From positions 1-64,000 of the forward strand of contig JAAXZN010000029.1 of assembly GCA_012719855.1 (NCBI GenBank): a DNA stretch of 64,000 nt, written 5' to 3'. The notes under the pieces were generated by a model. It was not told the DNA's origin. It saw nothing but the letters and a program-made list of their open reading frames with translations, and searched no databases. Positions 29,476 to 39,732 of the stretch are shown here, piece by piece (the first letter of the stretch is position 1; the number at the start of each line of letters is the position of its first letter). This stretch comes from Serratia liquefaciens. Its GTDB lineage: Bacteria; Pseudomonadota; Gammaproteobacteria; Enterobacterales; Enterobacteriaceae. Position numbers and translations under genes: made by a program.

Positions 29476-31404
29476 TCAATAACGCCTCTGCCACTCGGCA
29501 TCGGTCAGCACCTTGGCCGGACGATGCATGAGATAGCGATAAAATGCGTCGTAGGCCAGTACGTTCTTCACATAGGAACGGGTTTCCGAGAACGGAATGC
29601 TTTCGACAAACGCCACCGCATCCACCCGTCCCTCGCTGTTGCCCAACCAGGTATTCACCCGCGATGGACCGGCGTTGTAGGCCGCCGACGACAGAATGCG
29701 GTTACGACCGAACTGCTGGTACACATACTCCAGGTAGCTGGTACCGATGGTAATGTTAACCCGGGGATCAAGCAGCTGGCTTGGGCTTGAGTAGCCGGGA
29801 ATATTATACATCTGCACCGTATGCTGCGCGGTACGCGGCATCACCTGCATCAGGCCGCTGGCACCTACCGGTGACTGGGCTTTCGGGTTCCAGGCGCTCT
29901 CCTGACGGGCTATCGCCATGGCGTAGCTTGGCGTGATCCCCTTGTCATCGGTCGCGGCCCGGAACTCTTGCGGCCAGGCTACCGGGAAGCGCTCCTCAAG
30001 GTGATCCCACAGTTTGCCGACGATGGTCGCCTGCACGCTGAGATCGGCCCATTTTTGCTCGAAAGCATAACGCGCCAGCGCTTCCTGTTCCGGACGGCTA
30101 CGGCTGGACACAAACGAGGTCCACTCGCTGCGCGCCAGGTTATCCATATTCCAATACATTAGCTCGCGCACCCGGGCAATCTCCGGCCCGTCCACCAGCG
30201 AAGCGCGAGGTTTCGCCGCCACGGCCACCATTACCGGGTAAGGCTTATTCAGTTTCTGCGCCGCCACCATAGGATAGAAGCCGCGTTCGTTCATCAGGCG
30301 ACGCAGGATCTCTTCACCTTCGCTACGTTTGCCTTCATCCAGCAGCAGGCTCGCACGCCAGTAACGCCATTCATCTTTATTGCGCGACTCTGCCGGCAGG
30401 CGAGCCAGCCAGGTAGCCACCCCCTGACGATCGCCATTGCCCAATGCCATACGCACACGACGTTCCAGCAGAGCCGGGGACTGACTGCGCAGGATCACCT
30501 TATCTCGCCATTGGGTTTGTTCGAAGGTGGCATCGCTGCCCATCAGGCGCCACGCCACCGCCTCTTCCAACCCCAACTGCTCGCTGTCGCTCATTTTTTG
30601 CAGACGCACCAGCGTCGGGATCATCGCGCGAGCATTTTCTACATCCTGGCGCGCCAGGCGTTCGAAGGCGATACCGGTCGCGGCACGGGTAAAATCGGTT
30701 GGCCCCACGCTGCGGGCAAAGGATTCTACCGTGGCAGGATCGTTTTGCAGGCGCACCAGCGCATCGCCCATGGTTTGATAATCTGACGGCAGCTGGCGGT
30801 AGAGGCTGTTGACCAGGCCACTGTTGCCCTCTTTCAACGCCAACTTCATGCGCTCCAGAATGGCCGACGGCGTCTGTTTCCCGGCGCCCTGCCAGACGTT
30901 AAACAGCTTGTCGCAGGCACCCGGCAACGACTTACCGCTCATCCACACGTCTTCGGCGCCGCTCCAGGCTGCCTGTTGATCGCCGGTGGCCCACTTGGCG
31001 TAGTAGTAATTGCAACGCGCAGCGATAGGTTTCGGCGCCTGTGGGCTAAAGGCCAACAGGGTGCGCCAGTCTTCACGCCGCGCCAGTTCGTTAACAAAAC
31101 GCGGGGCCAGTGATTTGGCCGGCGGCAGCGTCGGATGCTGTTTGATAAAATCGTTCACCTCAGAGAACCCGGCCTGACTGAGATCTTGCGTCAGCTCACG
31201 GTATTCCAGATAAGGGTATAGCGGGTAATCACGCAGCGTCGGCATCAATTGCGCCACGACGTCCATCTGCTTGCTGTCCCACGCCTGCTTAATCTGCAGG
31301 TAGCGCTGACGCTGGGCGTCCAGCGAGTCCGCCAATGCGGCGCCTGAGAATGCCGTCAGGCACAGGCCCACAGCCAAAAACCGCCACTTGTCTACCTTGA
31401 CCAT
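29476..31404 (-). CDS. slt: Soluble lytic murein transglycosylase (Slt70)
   Basis: Periplasmic muramidase-like enzyme that cleaves glycan strands to 1,6-anhydro-muropeptides. The 642 residues have a signal peptide cleaved after ALA (residue 25), a large superhelical U-domain of paired helices, and a C-terminal lysozyme-like domain. The catalytic Glu is at residue 502 in AIARQESAWNPKAQSPVGAS, followed by GLMQVMPRTA and SSAAYNAGPSRVNTW. Start ATG 31404 is followed by a plausible n-region. It precedes trpR as in E. coli, but ettA is separated from it by the yfiRNB genes. Confidence 0.96.
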   Translation of the reverse strand: MVKVDKWRFLAVGLCLTAFSGAALADSLDAQRQRYLQIKQAWDSKQMDVVAQLMPTLRDYPLYPYLEYRELTQDLSQAGFSEVNDFIKQHPTLPPAKSLAPRFVNELARREDWRTLLAFSPQAPKPIAARCNYYYAKWATGDQQAAWSGAEDVWMSGKSLPGACDKLFNVWQGAGKQTPSAILERMKLALKEGNSGLVNSLYRQLPSDYQTMGDALVRLQNDPATVESFARSVGPTDFTRAATGIAFERLARQDVENARAMIPTLVRLQKMSDSEQLGLEEAVAWRLMGSDATFEQTQWRDKVILRSQSPALLERRVRMALGNGDRQGVATWLARLPAESRNKDEWRYWRASLLLDEGKRSEGEEILRRLMNERGFYPMVAAQKLNKPYPVMVAVAAKPRASLVDGPEIARVRELMYWNMDNLARSEWTSFVSSRSRPEQEALARYAFEQKWADLSVQATIVGKLWDHLEERFPVAWPQEFRAATDDKGITPSYAMAIARQESAWNPKAQSPVGASGLMQVMPRTAQHTVQMYNIPGYSSPSQLLDPRVNITIGTSYLEYVYQQFGRNRILSSAAYNAGPSRVNTWLGNSEGRVDAVAFVESIPFSETRSYVKNVLAYDAFYRYLMHRPAKVLTDAEWQRRY

Positions 31405-32145
31405 ACTGACTCTTTCCTCGCTAATGCTGATGGTGTTGCCAGAGCCGATTCCCCCATTGCCGCGCTACGACAGCAGCCAACGGACAGTGAAACGGCTCTC
31501 CGAGTGTTTCGCGCTCTGTCGTGGGATATCGCTTCATCCGGCACGCCAGAACAAAAGTGGGCGCTGAGTGACTGACTCAGCCATCTACCATAGACAGCGC
31601 GATCGCTTATCCATTCACTACTGTAGATGAAGTTTATCGTCACGAAGGGCTTCAGGTAAAAAAGGTTTACCCTCGCTGACAAATAAAATAAAGCCGGCAC
31701 CAAAGACAGCGTATTAATCATTTAACCCGAGGTTAACACTGAGAAACGAACGCCCTATTTATAATTAATAAGCACCACCGACAATAAGATGAACTCATTT
31801 GAAATAATTAGCCATCACAGAATATATTCCGACGTCGGCGGGCCAAGGCGTTGCGCAAATCCCCCAAACCTCAGGCCGGGCGGGCTCACTTTGCAGAAAA
31901 CGCCTGGCAAACCCTGGCGGACGTTTTTATACTATTAAAAAAAGGTAAGATAATTCTGAGAAAACGGCACATAAAGCGCGCAACCGGGATATCTTATAAT
32001 ACAATCCGCGCCAATTATGGGTAGATAGTGTTCATCAGGCAGTGCGATTGACAGTTTTCAGCAAGGCAATTATCCCTTCGAGCGGGTCAGGCTTCTCATT
32101 GTTATGTTGCCGCATCGGTACTGCGGACGTGGGCAGGAATGGCAG
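31405..32145. other. slt-yfiR divergent spacer
   Basis: About 740 bases without a supported gene. The first 320 carry an open frame on the minus strand with no family features. The stretch 31720-32000 is AT-rich with a TATAAT at 31995-32000. A TTGACA at 32048-32053 with a weak TATCCC 17 bases later is my best candidate promoter for yfiR. Nothing else was recognised. Its unusual length suggests the yfiRNB block entered with flanking DNA. Confidence 0.5.
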
Positions 32146-32760
32146 ATGAAGATGGCAAAATATGCCGCGTGGTTAGCGACATGCGCAAAAAATTCTCTTG
32201 CGAGTTTCATTTGCGCACGTCTGGACTACGGACGCCTGTTGTCGCTGGTGCTGCTTACCCTGTTGGCCTTTCCCGGTTCAGCCCGCCCCGAAACCGGTGA
32301 TCCTTATCAAAATCGCATCCATGCCGTCACCACCGTGGTGGTAGGCATTATCAGCTATGCCCGTTGGCCCAGCGAACCCAATCCGATCCGGCTGTGCGTG
32401 ACAGCACCCACCCAGTATGCCGAAGGCCTGTTCGATCCGATCCTGCTTAGTGCTCCGCGGCCGATTAAGGCCGAGCGCGTATCCTTTGACAGCCCGCTAC
32501 TGAGCACCGGTTGCGATGTCATTTATTTAGGCAATATTAACGCCGGCCAGAAACAGAATTTTATACAACGCATCAGCGGCCACTCCATTCTCAGCATCAG
32601 CGAGAACGATGTTGAATGCTCAGCCGGCAGCGCGTTCTGCCTGCAAATCGAAGGGGATACCGCGAGTTTTAAAGCCAACCTCGATGCGCTGGCGCGTAGC
32701 GGCGTGCGCGTTCACCCCAACGTGCTGCAGCTGGCACGCAAACAGGCGCCACCGCTATGA
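32146..32760 (+). CDS. yfiR: YfiR family periplasmic repressor of the diguanylate cyclase YfiN
   Basis: Periplasmic protein that holds the cyclase YfiN inactive in response to redox/envelope state. The conserved part (DUF4154) includes VVVGIISYARWP, a cysteine in IRLCVTAP, GCDVIYLGNI, ECSAGSAFCLQIEG and ANLDALARSGVRVHPNVL, close to E. coli YfiR. Four cysteines fit the two stabilising disulfides known in the family. About 30 residues precede the hydrophobic signal segment (LLSLVLLTLLAFPGSA), which is unusually long. I start at ATG 32146, but 32104 and 32152 are alternatives. Its stop overlaps yfiN by four bases (ATGA), so they are coupled. Confidence 0.85.
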   Translation: MKMAKYAAWLATCAKNSLASFICARLDYGRLLSLVLLTLLAFPGSARPETGDPYQNRIHAVTTVVVGIISYARWPSEPNPIRLCVTAPTQYAEGLFDPILLSAPRPIKAERVSFDSPLLSTGCDVIYLGNINAGQKQNFIQRISGHSILSISENDVECSAGSAFCLQIEGDTASFKANLDALARSGVRVHPNVLQLARKQAPPL

Positions 32761-34004
32761 AGTGGTTGCGCAAGAACCGTTCGGGTCAGTCACGCCCTAC
32801 GCTGGGCCGGGTGCTGCAAAGAGTCCACCTTGGGCTGGCGCTGATTGCCGTGGGTACTGCGGGGATCTTCCTGACCCTGGTGGCGCTGTTTGCCCTGCGC
32901 GCCTATGCCAACCACAACCTGCATCTGATTGCGCGCTCCATCAGCTATACCGTTGAAGCCGCCGTGGTGTTCGAAGACCGTGCCGCCGCCCGCGAAGCCC
33001 TGGTGCTGATCGCCTCCAAAGAGGAAGTGTCGGAAGCCAGGATCCTGAACAACAACGGCAAAGTGCTCGCCACCTGGTATCACCCCAAGGACGGCCCGCT
33101 GCACGGCATGGAGCAAATCGTGGCGCACTGGGCGTTGCCGGAACCGGTGATCCTGCCGATCACACATGAAGGCAAAGAGGTCGGCAAAGTGTGGTTGAGC
33201 GGCCACGGCGGCAGCCTGCTGCGTTTTTTGCTCCGCGGCATGGTGGGTATGATCGCCTGCCTGGTGCTCAGTACCCTGTGCGCGCTGGTGCTTTCCCGCC
33301 GCATGCTGCAGGGGATCGTCCGCTCGCTGGACGATATCGCCAACGTGGCGCATGCAGTACGGCGCGATCGCGCCTTTGGGCTGCGGGTACCTTCGGCACC
33401 GATTGCCGAATTGCATGAGCTGAGCAGTGACTTTAATGGCCTGCTTGACGAGCTGGAGGCCTGGCAAGCGCACCTGAAACAGGAGAATGACTCGCTGACC
33501 CACCGGGCAACCCACGACAGCCTGACCGGCTTGCCGAACCGCGCGTTCTTCGAAGGCCGACTGAGTCGCGCGCTGGGAGACATCGAGTCACCCGAAAAAC
33601 TGGCGGTGCTGTTTATCGACGGCGATCGCTTCAAGGAAGTTAACGACAGCTACGGCCACGCCGCCGGCGACGTAGTGTTGACCACCATTGCCGGGCGTAT
33701 CCGCGCGCAGTTACGCGAGAGCGACCTGGTTGCACGTTTAGGAGGTGATGAGTTCGCCGTACTGTTGGCACCGGTCCACACTACGGAAGATGTACTGCAG
33801 ATTGCCGATAACATTATCGACTGCATGACCCAACCGGTGATGTTACCGAACGGCGAAGAGGTCATTTCCTCTTTGAGCATCGGTATTGCACTTTACCCTG
33901 AACATGCGGTGACGCCTCAGGGACTCTTGCACGAAGCTGACGATGCGATGTACCAGGCCAAGCATCGTTATAACGGAGGCTGGCGGCTGGCAATACAGAA
34001 ATAA
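32757..34004 (+). CDS. yfiN: Membrane diguanylate cyclase YfiN (DgcN)
   Basis: Makes cyclic di-GMP from two GTP, controlled from the periplasm by YfiR. The 415 residues have transmembrane segment 1 at about 24-48, a periplasmic CHASE8-like domain to about 150, segment 2 at about 157-180 and a HAMP linker. A GGDEF domain follows, with the catalytic GGDEF at residues 329-333. The inhibitory RxxD (RESD) sits just before it, so product feedback is expected. Overlaps yfiR by four bases and is followed by yfiB. Domain order matches E. coli DgcN. Confidence 0.92.
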   Translation: MKWLRKNRSGQSRPTLGRVLQRVHLGLALIAVGTAGIFLTLVALFALRAYANHNLHLIARSISYTVEAAVVFEDRAAAREALVLIASKEEVSEARILNNNGKVLATWYHPKDGPLHGMEQIVAHWALPEPVILPITHEGKEVGKVWLSGHGGSLLRFLLRGMVGMIACLVLSTLCALVLSRRMLQGIVRSLDDIANVAHAVRRDRAFGLRVPSAPIAELHELSSDFNGLLDELEAWQAHLKQENDSLTHRATHDSLTGLPNRAFFEGRLSRALGDIESPEKLAVLFIDGDRFKEVNDSYGHAAGDVVLTTIAGRIRAQLRESDLVARLGGDEFAVLLAPVHTTEDVLQIADNIIDCMTQPVMLPNGEEVISSLSIGIALYPEHAVTPQGLLHEADDAMYQAKHRYNGGWRLAIQK

Positions 34005-34039
34005 AGCCCCGGCTATAAAATAAAACTAGGGATTTGATT

Positions 34040-34537
34040 ATGATACAGCAAACACTAAAAAACCGTTTTTCACTGCTGACGATGATGTTTATCGCCCTGC
34101 TGGCCCTCGCCGGCTGCCAGAGCAAACCGCAGGGCCTGACGCCCGAGCAGATTGCCCTGTTGCAGTCACAAGGGTTCAAACTGACGGATAACGGCTGGGA
34201 ATTTGGCCTGTCCGACAAGGTGCTGTTCGGCAACAACGTGGGCAAACTGAACCCGGAAAGCACCGACACGGTGCAGAAAATGGGCCGCGCGCTGATGAGC
34301 GTCGGCATCACTAAATTCCGTCTGGATGGTCACACCGATAATTACGGTGAAGACAGCTATAATGACCAGCTCTCGCTGCGCCGCGCCAATGCGGTGGCCG
34401 ACCTGCTGGCCAGCGTGGGTATTCCGCGCGCTAACATCGAAACTCGCGGCATGGGCAAACGCGACCCGGTCGCCGATAACCGCACCTCCAGCGGCCGGGC
34501 GGAAAACCGCCGCGTCGCGATCGTCGTCACTCCTTAA
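34040..34537 (+). CDS. yfiB: OmpA-like outer-membrane lipoprotein YfiB
   Basis: Outer-membrane, peptidoglycan-associated lipoprotein that sequesters YfiR and so releases YfiN. The 165 residues have a lipobox LALAGC with the lipidated cysteine at 26 and an OmpA C-terminal domain (about 60-165) with LDGHTDNYGEDSYN and SGRAENRRVAIVV. The ATG at 34040 has AGGGA seven bases upstream; a TTG six bases earlier is less likely. Third gene of yfiRNB, 35 bases after yfiN. The protein closely resembles E. coli YfiB. Confidence 0.92.
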   Translation: MIQQTLKNRFSLLTMMFIALLALAGCQSKPQGLTPEQIALLQSQGFKLTDNGWEFGLSDKVLFGNNVGKLNPESTDTVQKMGRALMSVGITKFRLDGHTDNYGEDSYNDQLSLRRANAVADLLASVGIPRANIETRGMGKRDPVADNRTSSGRAENRRVAIVVTP

Positions 34538-34677
34538 GCGACCAATATGCGCCTTCACGGGCGCATAACCGGTTATACTTAGCGATCGCTGAGTGATGTC
34601 TGGGATCCGCTTTCGAAACGGGCTACACTCCGCAGCCAGACATCCTATAAAAACTGATATAGAGAGGCTAGAGCACC

Positions 34678-36345
<1,668 letters not shown>

Positions 36346-36350
36346 TCCGG

Positions 36351-36376
36351 AAGGCGCCGCATGCGGCGCCTTTTTT
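36351..36376 (+). terminator. ettA terminator
   Basis: AAGGCGCCGC-AT-GCGGCGCCTT (36351-36360, 36363-36372) followed by a run of six T. It ends on the stop codon of the convergent LysR gene. Confidence 0.92.
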
Positions 36377-37286
36377 AATCCCGAGCCAGTTCGCGGGCGT
36401 AATCGTCGAATACCGGATGTTGCAACACCACATCGATAAAACAGGCCAGCGCCGGCGAATTAAGCTTGCGGCTCGGATAAACCAAATAGAGTTCATTGCC
36501 CTCCGCCTGCCAGTCCGGCAACACCTCCACCAATTGCTTTTGCGCCACCACTTCGCGGCTGAGAAATGCCGGCAGTAAAGTGATGCCCGCGCCATAAATC
36601 GCACATTCGCGCGCATACAGCAGGTTATCGGTGATATGCAGCGTCGGCAGTTGCCAGCGAAAATACTCATCGCCTCGGCGCAGATTCCATGCGGGCCAGG
36701 AACGGTGCGCGATGCAGCGGTGCTGCTGCAACTGTTGCGGATGCAGGATAGGCGGGTACTGTGCCAGATACGCCGACGATGCCAGCAAATAGCGCGGCGC
36801 ATGCCCCAAGCGGCGACCAATCAAAGAAGAATCCTGCGGTTTGCCGGTGCGCAAAGCGGCATCGAACCCGTCCTGCACCATATCCACCATCGCATCGGAT
36901 ACCGACACTTCCAGCGAAACGTCCGGGTATTGGCGCTGAAAATCTGCCGCCAACCGTGCCAACAAGGTCGCCCCCAGCCCGGCAGGGGTCGAGATGCGCA
37001 ACCGACCGCTGGGGTTGTCACGCAGCCGTTGCAGCGCCAAATCCGCCCGTTCGGCAGCGGTCAGCATCTCCTGACAGTGTTCCAGATAGCGTTCGCCGGC
37101 AAAAGTCAGGTTGAGCTGGCGGGTGGTGCGGTTCAACAGGCGCAGGCCCAACGTCTGTTCCAACTGGCTGATGCGCTGGCTGACGCTGGACTTCGGCAAA
37201 GCGGCACGTTTGGCGGCGGCGGTAAAACTGCCGCACTCGGCCACCAGCGCAAACAGCGCCATATCCTGCAACTGCTTAAACCTCAT
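36375..37286 (-). CDS. LysR-family transcriptional regulator
   Basis: 303-residue LysR regulator of the DsdC/PtxR-like group that usually controls a divergently transcribed neighbour. The N-terminal winged helix is FALVAECGSFTAAAKRAALP with SSVSQRISQLEQTLGLRLL (residues 12-55), and the effector domain starts near 90 (GRLRISTPAGLGATLLARL). The neighbour is a quinone-oxidoreductase-like dehydrogenase starting 98 bases away on the other strand, so it is the likely target. The ligand is unknown. The pair has no counterpart between ettA and nadR in E. coli. Confidence 0.85.
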   Translation of the reverse strand: MRFKQLQDMALFALVAECGSFTAAAKRAALPKSSVSQRISQLEQTLGLRLLNRTTRQLNLTFAGERYLEHCQEMLTAAERADLALQRLRDNPSGRLRISTPAGLGATLLARLAADFQRQYPDVSLEVSVSDAMVDMVQDGFDAALRTGKPQDSSLIGRRLGHAPRYLLASSAYLAQYPPILHPQQLQQHRCIAHRSWPAWNLRRGDEYFRWQLPTLHITDNLLYARECAIYGAGITLLPAFLSREVVAQKQLVEVLPDWQAEGNELYLVYPSRKLNSPALACFIDVVLQHPVFDDYARELARD

Positions 37287-37384
37287 TGTTCACCTCAGAC
37301 GAACACTTAGTTAGTTATTGTCCATCTTATCACTCCCTCCCAAGAGGTCTACACTGAGGTTATTCATTCGAAAGGAGTACAGTC

Positions 37385-38386
37385 ATGCCGATTAAAGCCA
37401 TTGCCGTAGACCCGAAAAACCCCGCCGCCTTCATAGAGATCAGCCCGGAAAAACCCACGCCAGGACAGTACGATCTGTTGGTGGAAGTGAAAGCGGTGTC
37501 GGTCAATCCGGTGGATACCAAGGTCCATGCCGGCCTGCAAAAAAGCGGTCTGCAGCAGCCACGCGTTCTCGGTTGGGATGCCAGCGGCGTCGTGGTTGAA
37601 GTGGGCAGCAGCGTCAGCGGCTTCAAACCCGGCGACGAGGTCTGGTACGCCGGCGATATCACTCGCCCGGGCAGCAACAGCACCCAACAATTGATCGATT
37701 CACGCATTACTGCCCACAAGCCTCGCAGCCTGAACTGGGCCGAGTCTGCCGCCATGCCGCTGACCGCCCTGACCGCCTGGGAGGCGCTGTTCGAACACCT
37801 GAAAATTCAGGACGCGGCGCCGGGGAAAACCCTGCTGATCATCGGCGGCGCCGGTGGCGTTGGTTCGCTGGCGATCCCGTTTGCGGCACAGCGCAGCCAG
37901 GTGAAGGTGATTGCCACCGCCTCTCGTCCCGAGTCGGCGGCCTGGTGTCTGGAGCGGGGTGCCGATCTGGTGGTGGACTATCGCGATCTGAAAGCTAACC
38001 TGGCGCAACAGGGCATTGAGAACGTGGATTATATTCTTTGCCTGAATGACACCGACGGCCACTGGCAAGCCATCTCCGATCTGATCGCGCCGATGGGCCA
38101 CATCTGCACCATCGTAGAAAACGCCCAGCCGTTGGACCAGAGCGCACTGAAGCTGAAAAGCGCCGCGCTGCACTGGGAATTGATGTTTACCCGCAGCATG
38201 TTCAACACGCCGGATATCGCTCAGCAGGGCGAGATCCTCAAGCAAGTGGCGCAACTGCTGGATGAAGGGAAGCTGAGCACCACCCTGAGCGAAACGCTGC
38301 ACGGGCTAACGGTGCCGACGCTGACCGCCGCGCACCAAAAACTGCTCGACGGACATATGCAGGGAAAACTGGTGATTGTTTACTGA
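37385..38386 (+). CDS. Zinc-type alcohol dehydrogenase-like (quinone oxidoreductase) protein
   Basis: Medium-chain dehydrogenase/reductase of 333 residues, probably NADPH-dependent. The N-terminal GroES-like domain has VEVKAVSVNPVDTKVHAG and VLGWDASGVVVEVG. The Rossmann domain has LLIIGGAGGVGSLAIPFAAQ around 150-170. The cysteine/histidine ligands of true zinc dehydrogenases are absent, so I expect a zinc-independent enone or quinone reductase despite the family label. The substrate is unknown. The ATG at 37385 has AAAGGAG six bases before it. Divergent from a LysR gene that probably regulates it. Confidence 0.86.
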   Translation: MPIKAIAVDPKNPAAFIEISPEKPTPGQYDLLVEVKAVSVNPVDTKVHAGLQKSGLQQPRVLGWDASGVVVEVGSSVSGFKPGDEVWYAGDITRPGSNSTQQLIDSRITAHKPRSLNWAESAAMPLTALTAWEALFEHLKIQDAAPGKTLLIIGGAGGVGSLAIPFAAQRSQVKVIATASRPESAAWCLERGADLVVDYRDLKANLAQQGIENVDYILCLNDTDGHWQAISDLIAPMGHICTIVENAQPLDQSALKLKSAALHWELMFTRSMFNTPDIAQQGEILKQVAQLLDEGKLSTTLSETLHGLTVPTLTAAHQKLLDGHMQGKLVIVY

Positions 38387-38394
38387 TGACCGAC

Positions 38395-38413
38395 GGGGCG
38401 CAGCCTGCGCCCC
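38395..38413. other. Hairpin between convergent adh-like gene and nadR
   Basis: GGGGCGCA-GCC-TGCGCCCC, an eight-base perfect stem between the two stop codons, with no T-run in either direction. Possibly a shared weak terminator or RNA-stabilising hairpin. Confidence 0.5.
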
Positions 38414-38419
38414 GCAGGC

Positions 38420-39676
38420 TTAGACTGCAACGCCGACCAGGCGGCTGGCATCGGCCGCCAGCAGCTGTTTGACCAGTTCGACGCAGCGCAGGAAGCGCTC
38501 GTCGTAATCGCTGGACTCTACGTGTACGTATTCAATGTTGTTGGCCCGCAGCATCTCTTCCAGCAAATACTGGAATGCCTTGCGATCGTTGGGATTGCCC
38601 AGGCTGCGCAACCCATCCGCCACCCATGGGGTGTTATTCTCCAGCAGGATCACCAGATCAAACCGGTACTCGTCGATCAACGCCTGTACAAAGGGGTGTT
38701 CGCGTCCTTCGTACTTTTTGCAGAACGCCTGAGTGGTCACGAAGTCGGTATCGATAAACGCCACTTTATTGGCATATTTCACCGCAAAATCGACGTACTG
38801 CGCCTGGCCCAGGGCAATTTTGTCGTAGTCGGAATATTGCAACGCCATCTCATCCCCGCCGAGGTGCGAGAACACGTAGTCGCGGCCATATTCCCAGGCG
38901 CTGGTGGTATTGAAGATGTTCGCCAACTTATTGACCAGGGTCGATTTACCGCTCGACTCGCCGCCGAGGATGGCCACGGTGCGAACAAAAAACGGCTTCA
39001 CTTCGGTCGGAATATAGTCCCAATAGCGGAACGGATCCTGACGGATCTGGCGGCCGCTGATGTTCATAAATGAACGTTCGGGATCGATCAGAATGGTTTC
39101 AATGCCCAGATGTTCGCGATAGCGCGGAGCATCCTGTGCTTCACTGGAATAGATAAAGCTCGGCACTATGGCTTTCTGCTCCAGAAAAGCTTTCACCCCG
39201 TCGCTCCACACGTTCCAGCCGTGCGGATAGGGCTCGATGCCCTGTTCGTCAAACGAGTGAATATGGATGTTTTTCTGATATTTGAAGGTTTGCAGCAGCC
39301 AGCGCAGACGATCGCTGACCGTCGGCTGTTGCGACATGGAGCTGTTGTCAAACAGCTCCCGATCGCGCGGTTCATCGTGACACAGGATCACGTGCAACTC
39401 ATCCACCTGGCTACAGGCTCGCTGGATCAGGTAAATATGACCGGTGTGCAGTGGGTAAAATTTACCAAACACCACGCCGACCTTTTTCTCACGGCGTGGG
39501 AACTCCAGCCCGAGGTAACGGTGCAGCGCCTCCAGCTTCTGGGCGCTGGGACTTTTGATTTTGTCGTTTAACAGCTGGCTAAGGTAGCCTTTGGTCATGC
39601 CACTGGCATCCGCCACCTGCTGCAGAGTGCAGTTCTTCTGCTTAATCGACGCCTTCAGGTAATCAAATTGCCGCAT
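38420..39676 (-). CDS. nadR: Trifunctional NAD biosynthesis regulator NadR
   Basis: Combines a transcriptional repressor, NMN adenylyltransferase and ribosylnicotinamide kinase. The 418 residues have an N-terminal helix-turn-helix (CTLQQVADASGMTKGYLSQL), the nucleotidyltransferase motif GVVFGKFYPLHTGHIYLI, and the kinase P-loop AILGGESSGKSTLVNKL. The ATG at 39676 has GGAGGGG directly upstream; the longer frame adds 17 residues that overlap the promoter region. It follows radA by 56 bases on the same strand. A candidate NadR operator lies in that gap, suggesting autoregulation. Confidence 0.96.
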   Translation of the reverse strand: MRQFDYLKASIKQKNCTLQQVADASGMTKGYLSQLLNDKIKSPSAQKLEALHRYLGLEFPRREKKVGVVFGKFYPLHTGHIYLIQRACSQVDELHVILCHDEPRDRELFDNSSMSQQPTVSDRLRWLLQTFKYQKNIHIHSFDEQGIEPYPHGWNVWSDGVKAFLEQKAIVPSFIYSSEAQDAPRYREHLGIETILIDPERSFMNISGRQIRQDPFRYWDYIPTEVKPFFVRTVAILGGESSGKSTLVNKLANIFNTTSAWEYGRDYVFSHLGGDEMALQYSDYDKIALGQAQYVDFAVKYANKVAFIDTDFVTTQAFCKKYEGREHPFVQALIDEYRFDLVILLENNTPWVADGLRSLGNPNDRKAFQYLLEEMLRANNIEYVHVESSDYDERFLRCVELVKQLLAADASRLVGVAV

Positions 39677-39684
39677 AGCCCCTC

Positions 39685-39702
39685 CGTTTAGTATGCTAAA
39701 CA
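39685..39702 (-). promoter_or_regulatory. Candidate NadR operator upstream of nadR
   Basis: TGTTTAGCATACTAAACG on the minus strand matches the enterobacterial NadR signal TGTTTA-N6-TAAACA at 11 of 12 specified bases. It abuts the nadR ribosome-binding site in the radA-nadR gap. Confidence 0.7.
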
Positions 39703-39732
39703 AAATAGCATAATCTGCGTACCCCATGGCAA

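Noticed and set aside
31392-31721. 109-codon minus-strand frame upstream of slt
   Set aside because: No motifs, atypical composition, overlaps the slt start and promoter region.
37288-37304. GTTC-N9-GAAC as a LysR operator between the LysR gene and the dehydrogenase
   Set aside because: It overlaps the LysR gene's own ribosome-binding site and has no T-N11-A core; likely coincidence.
38395-38413. Calling the GGGGCGCA/TGCGCCCC hairpin a rho-independent terminator
   Set aside because: There is no T-run on either side; kept only as a hairpin.
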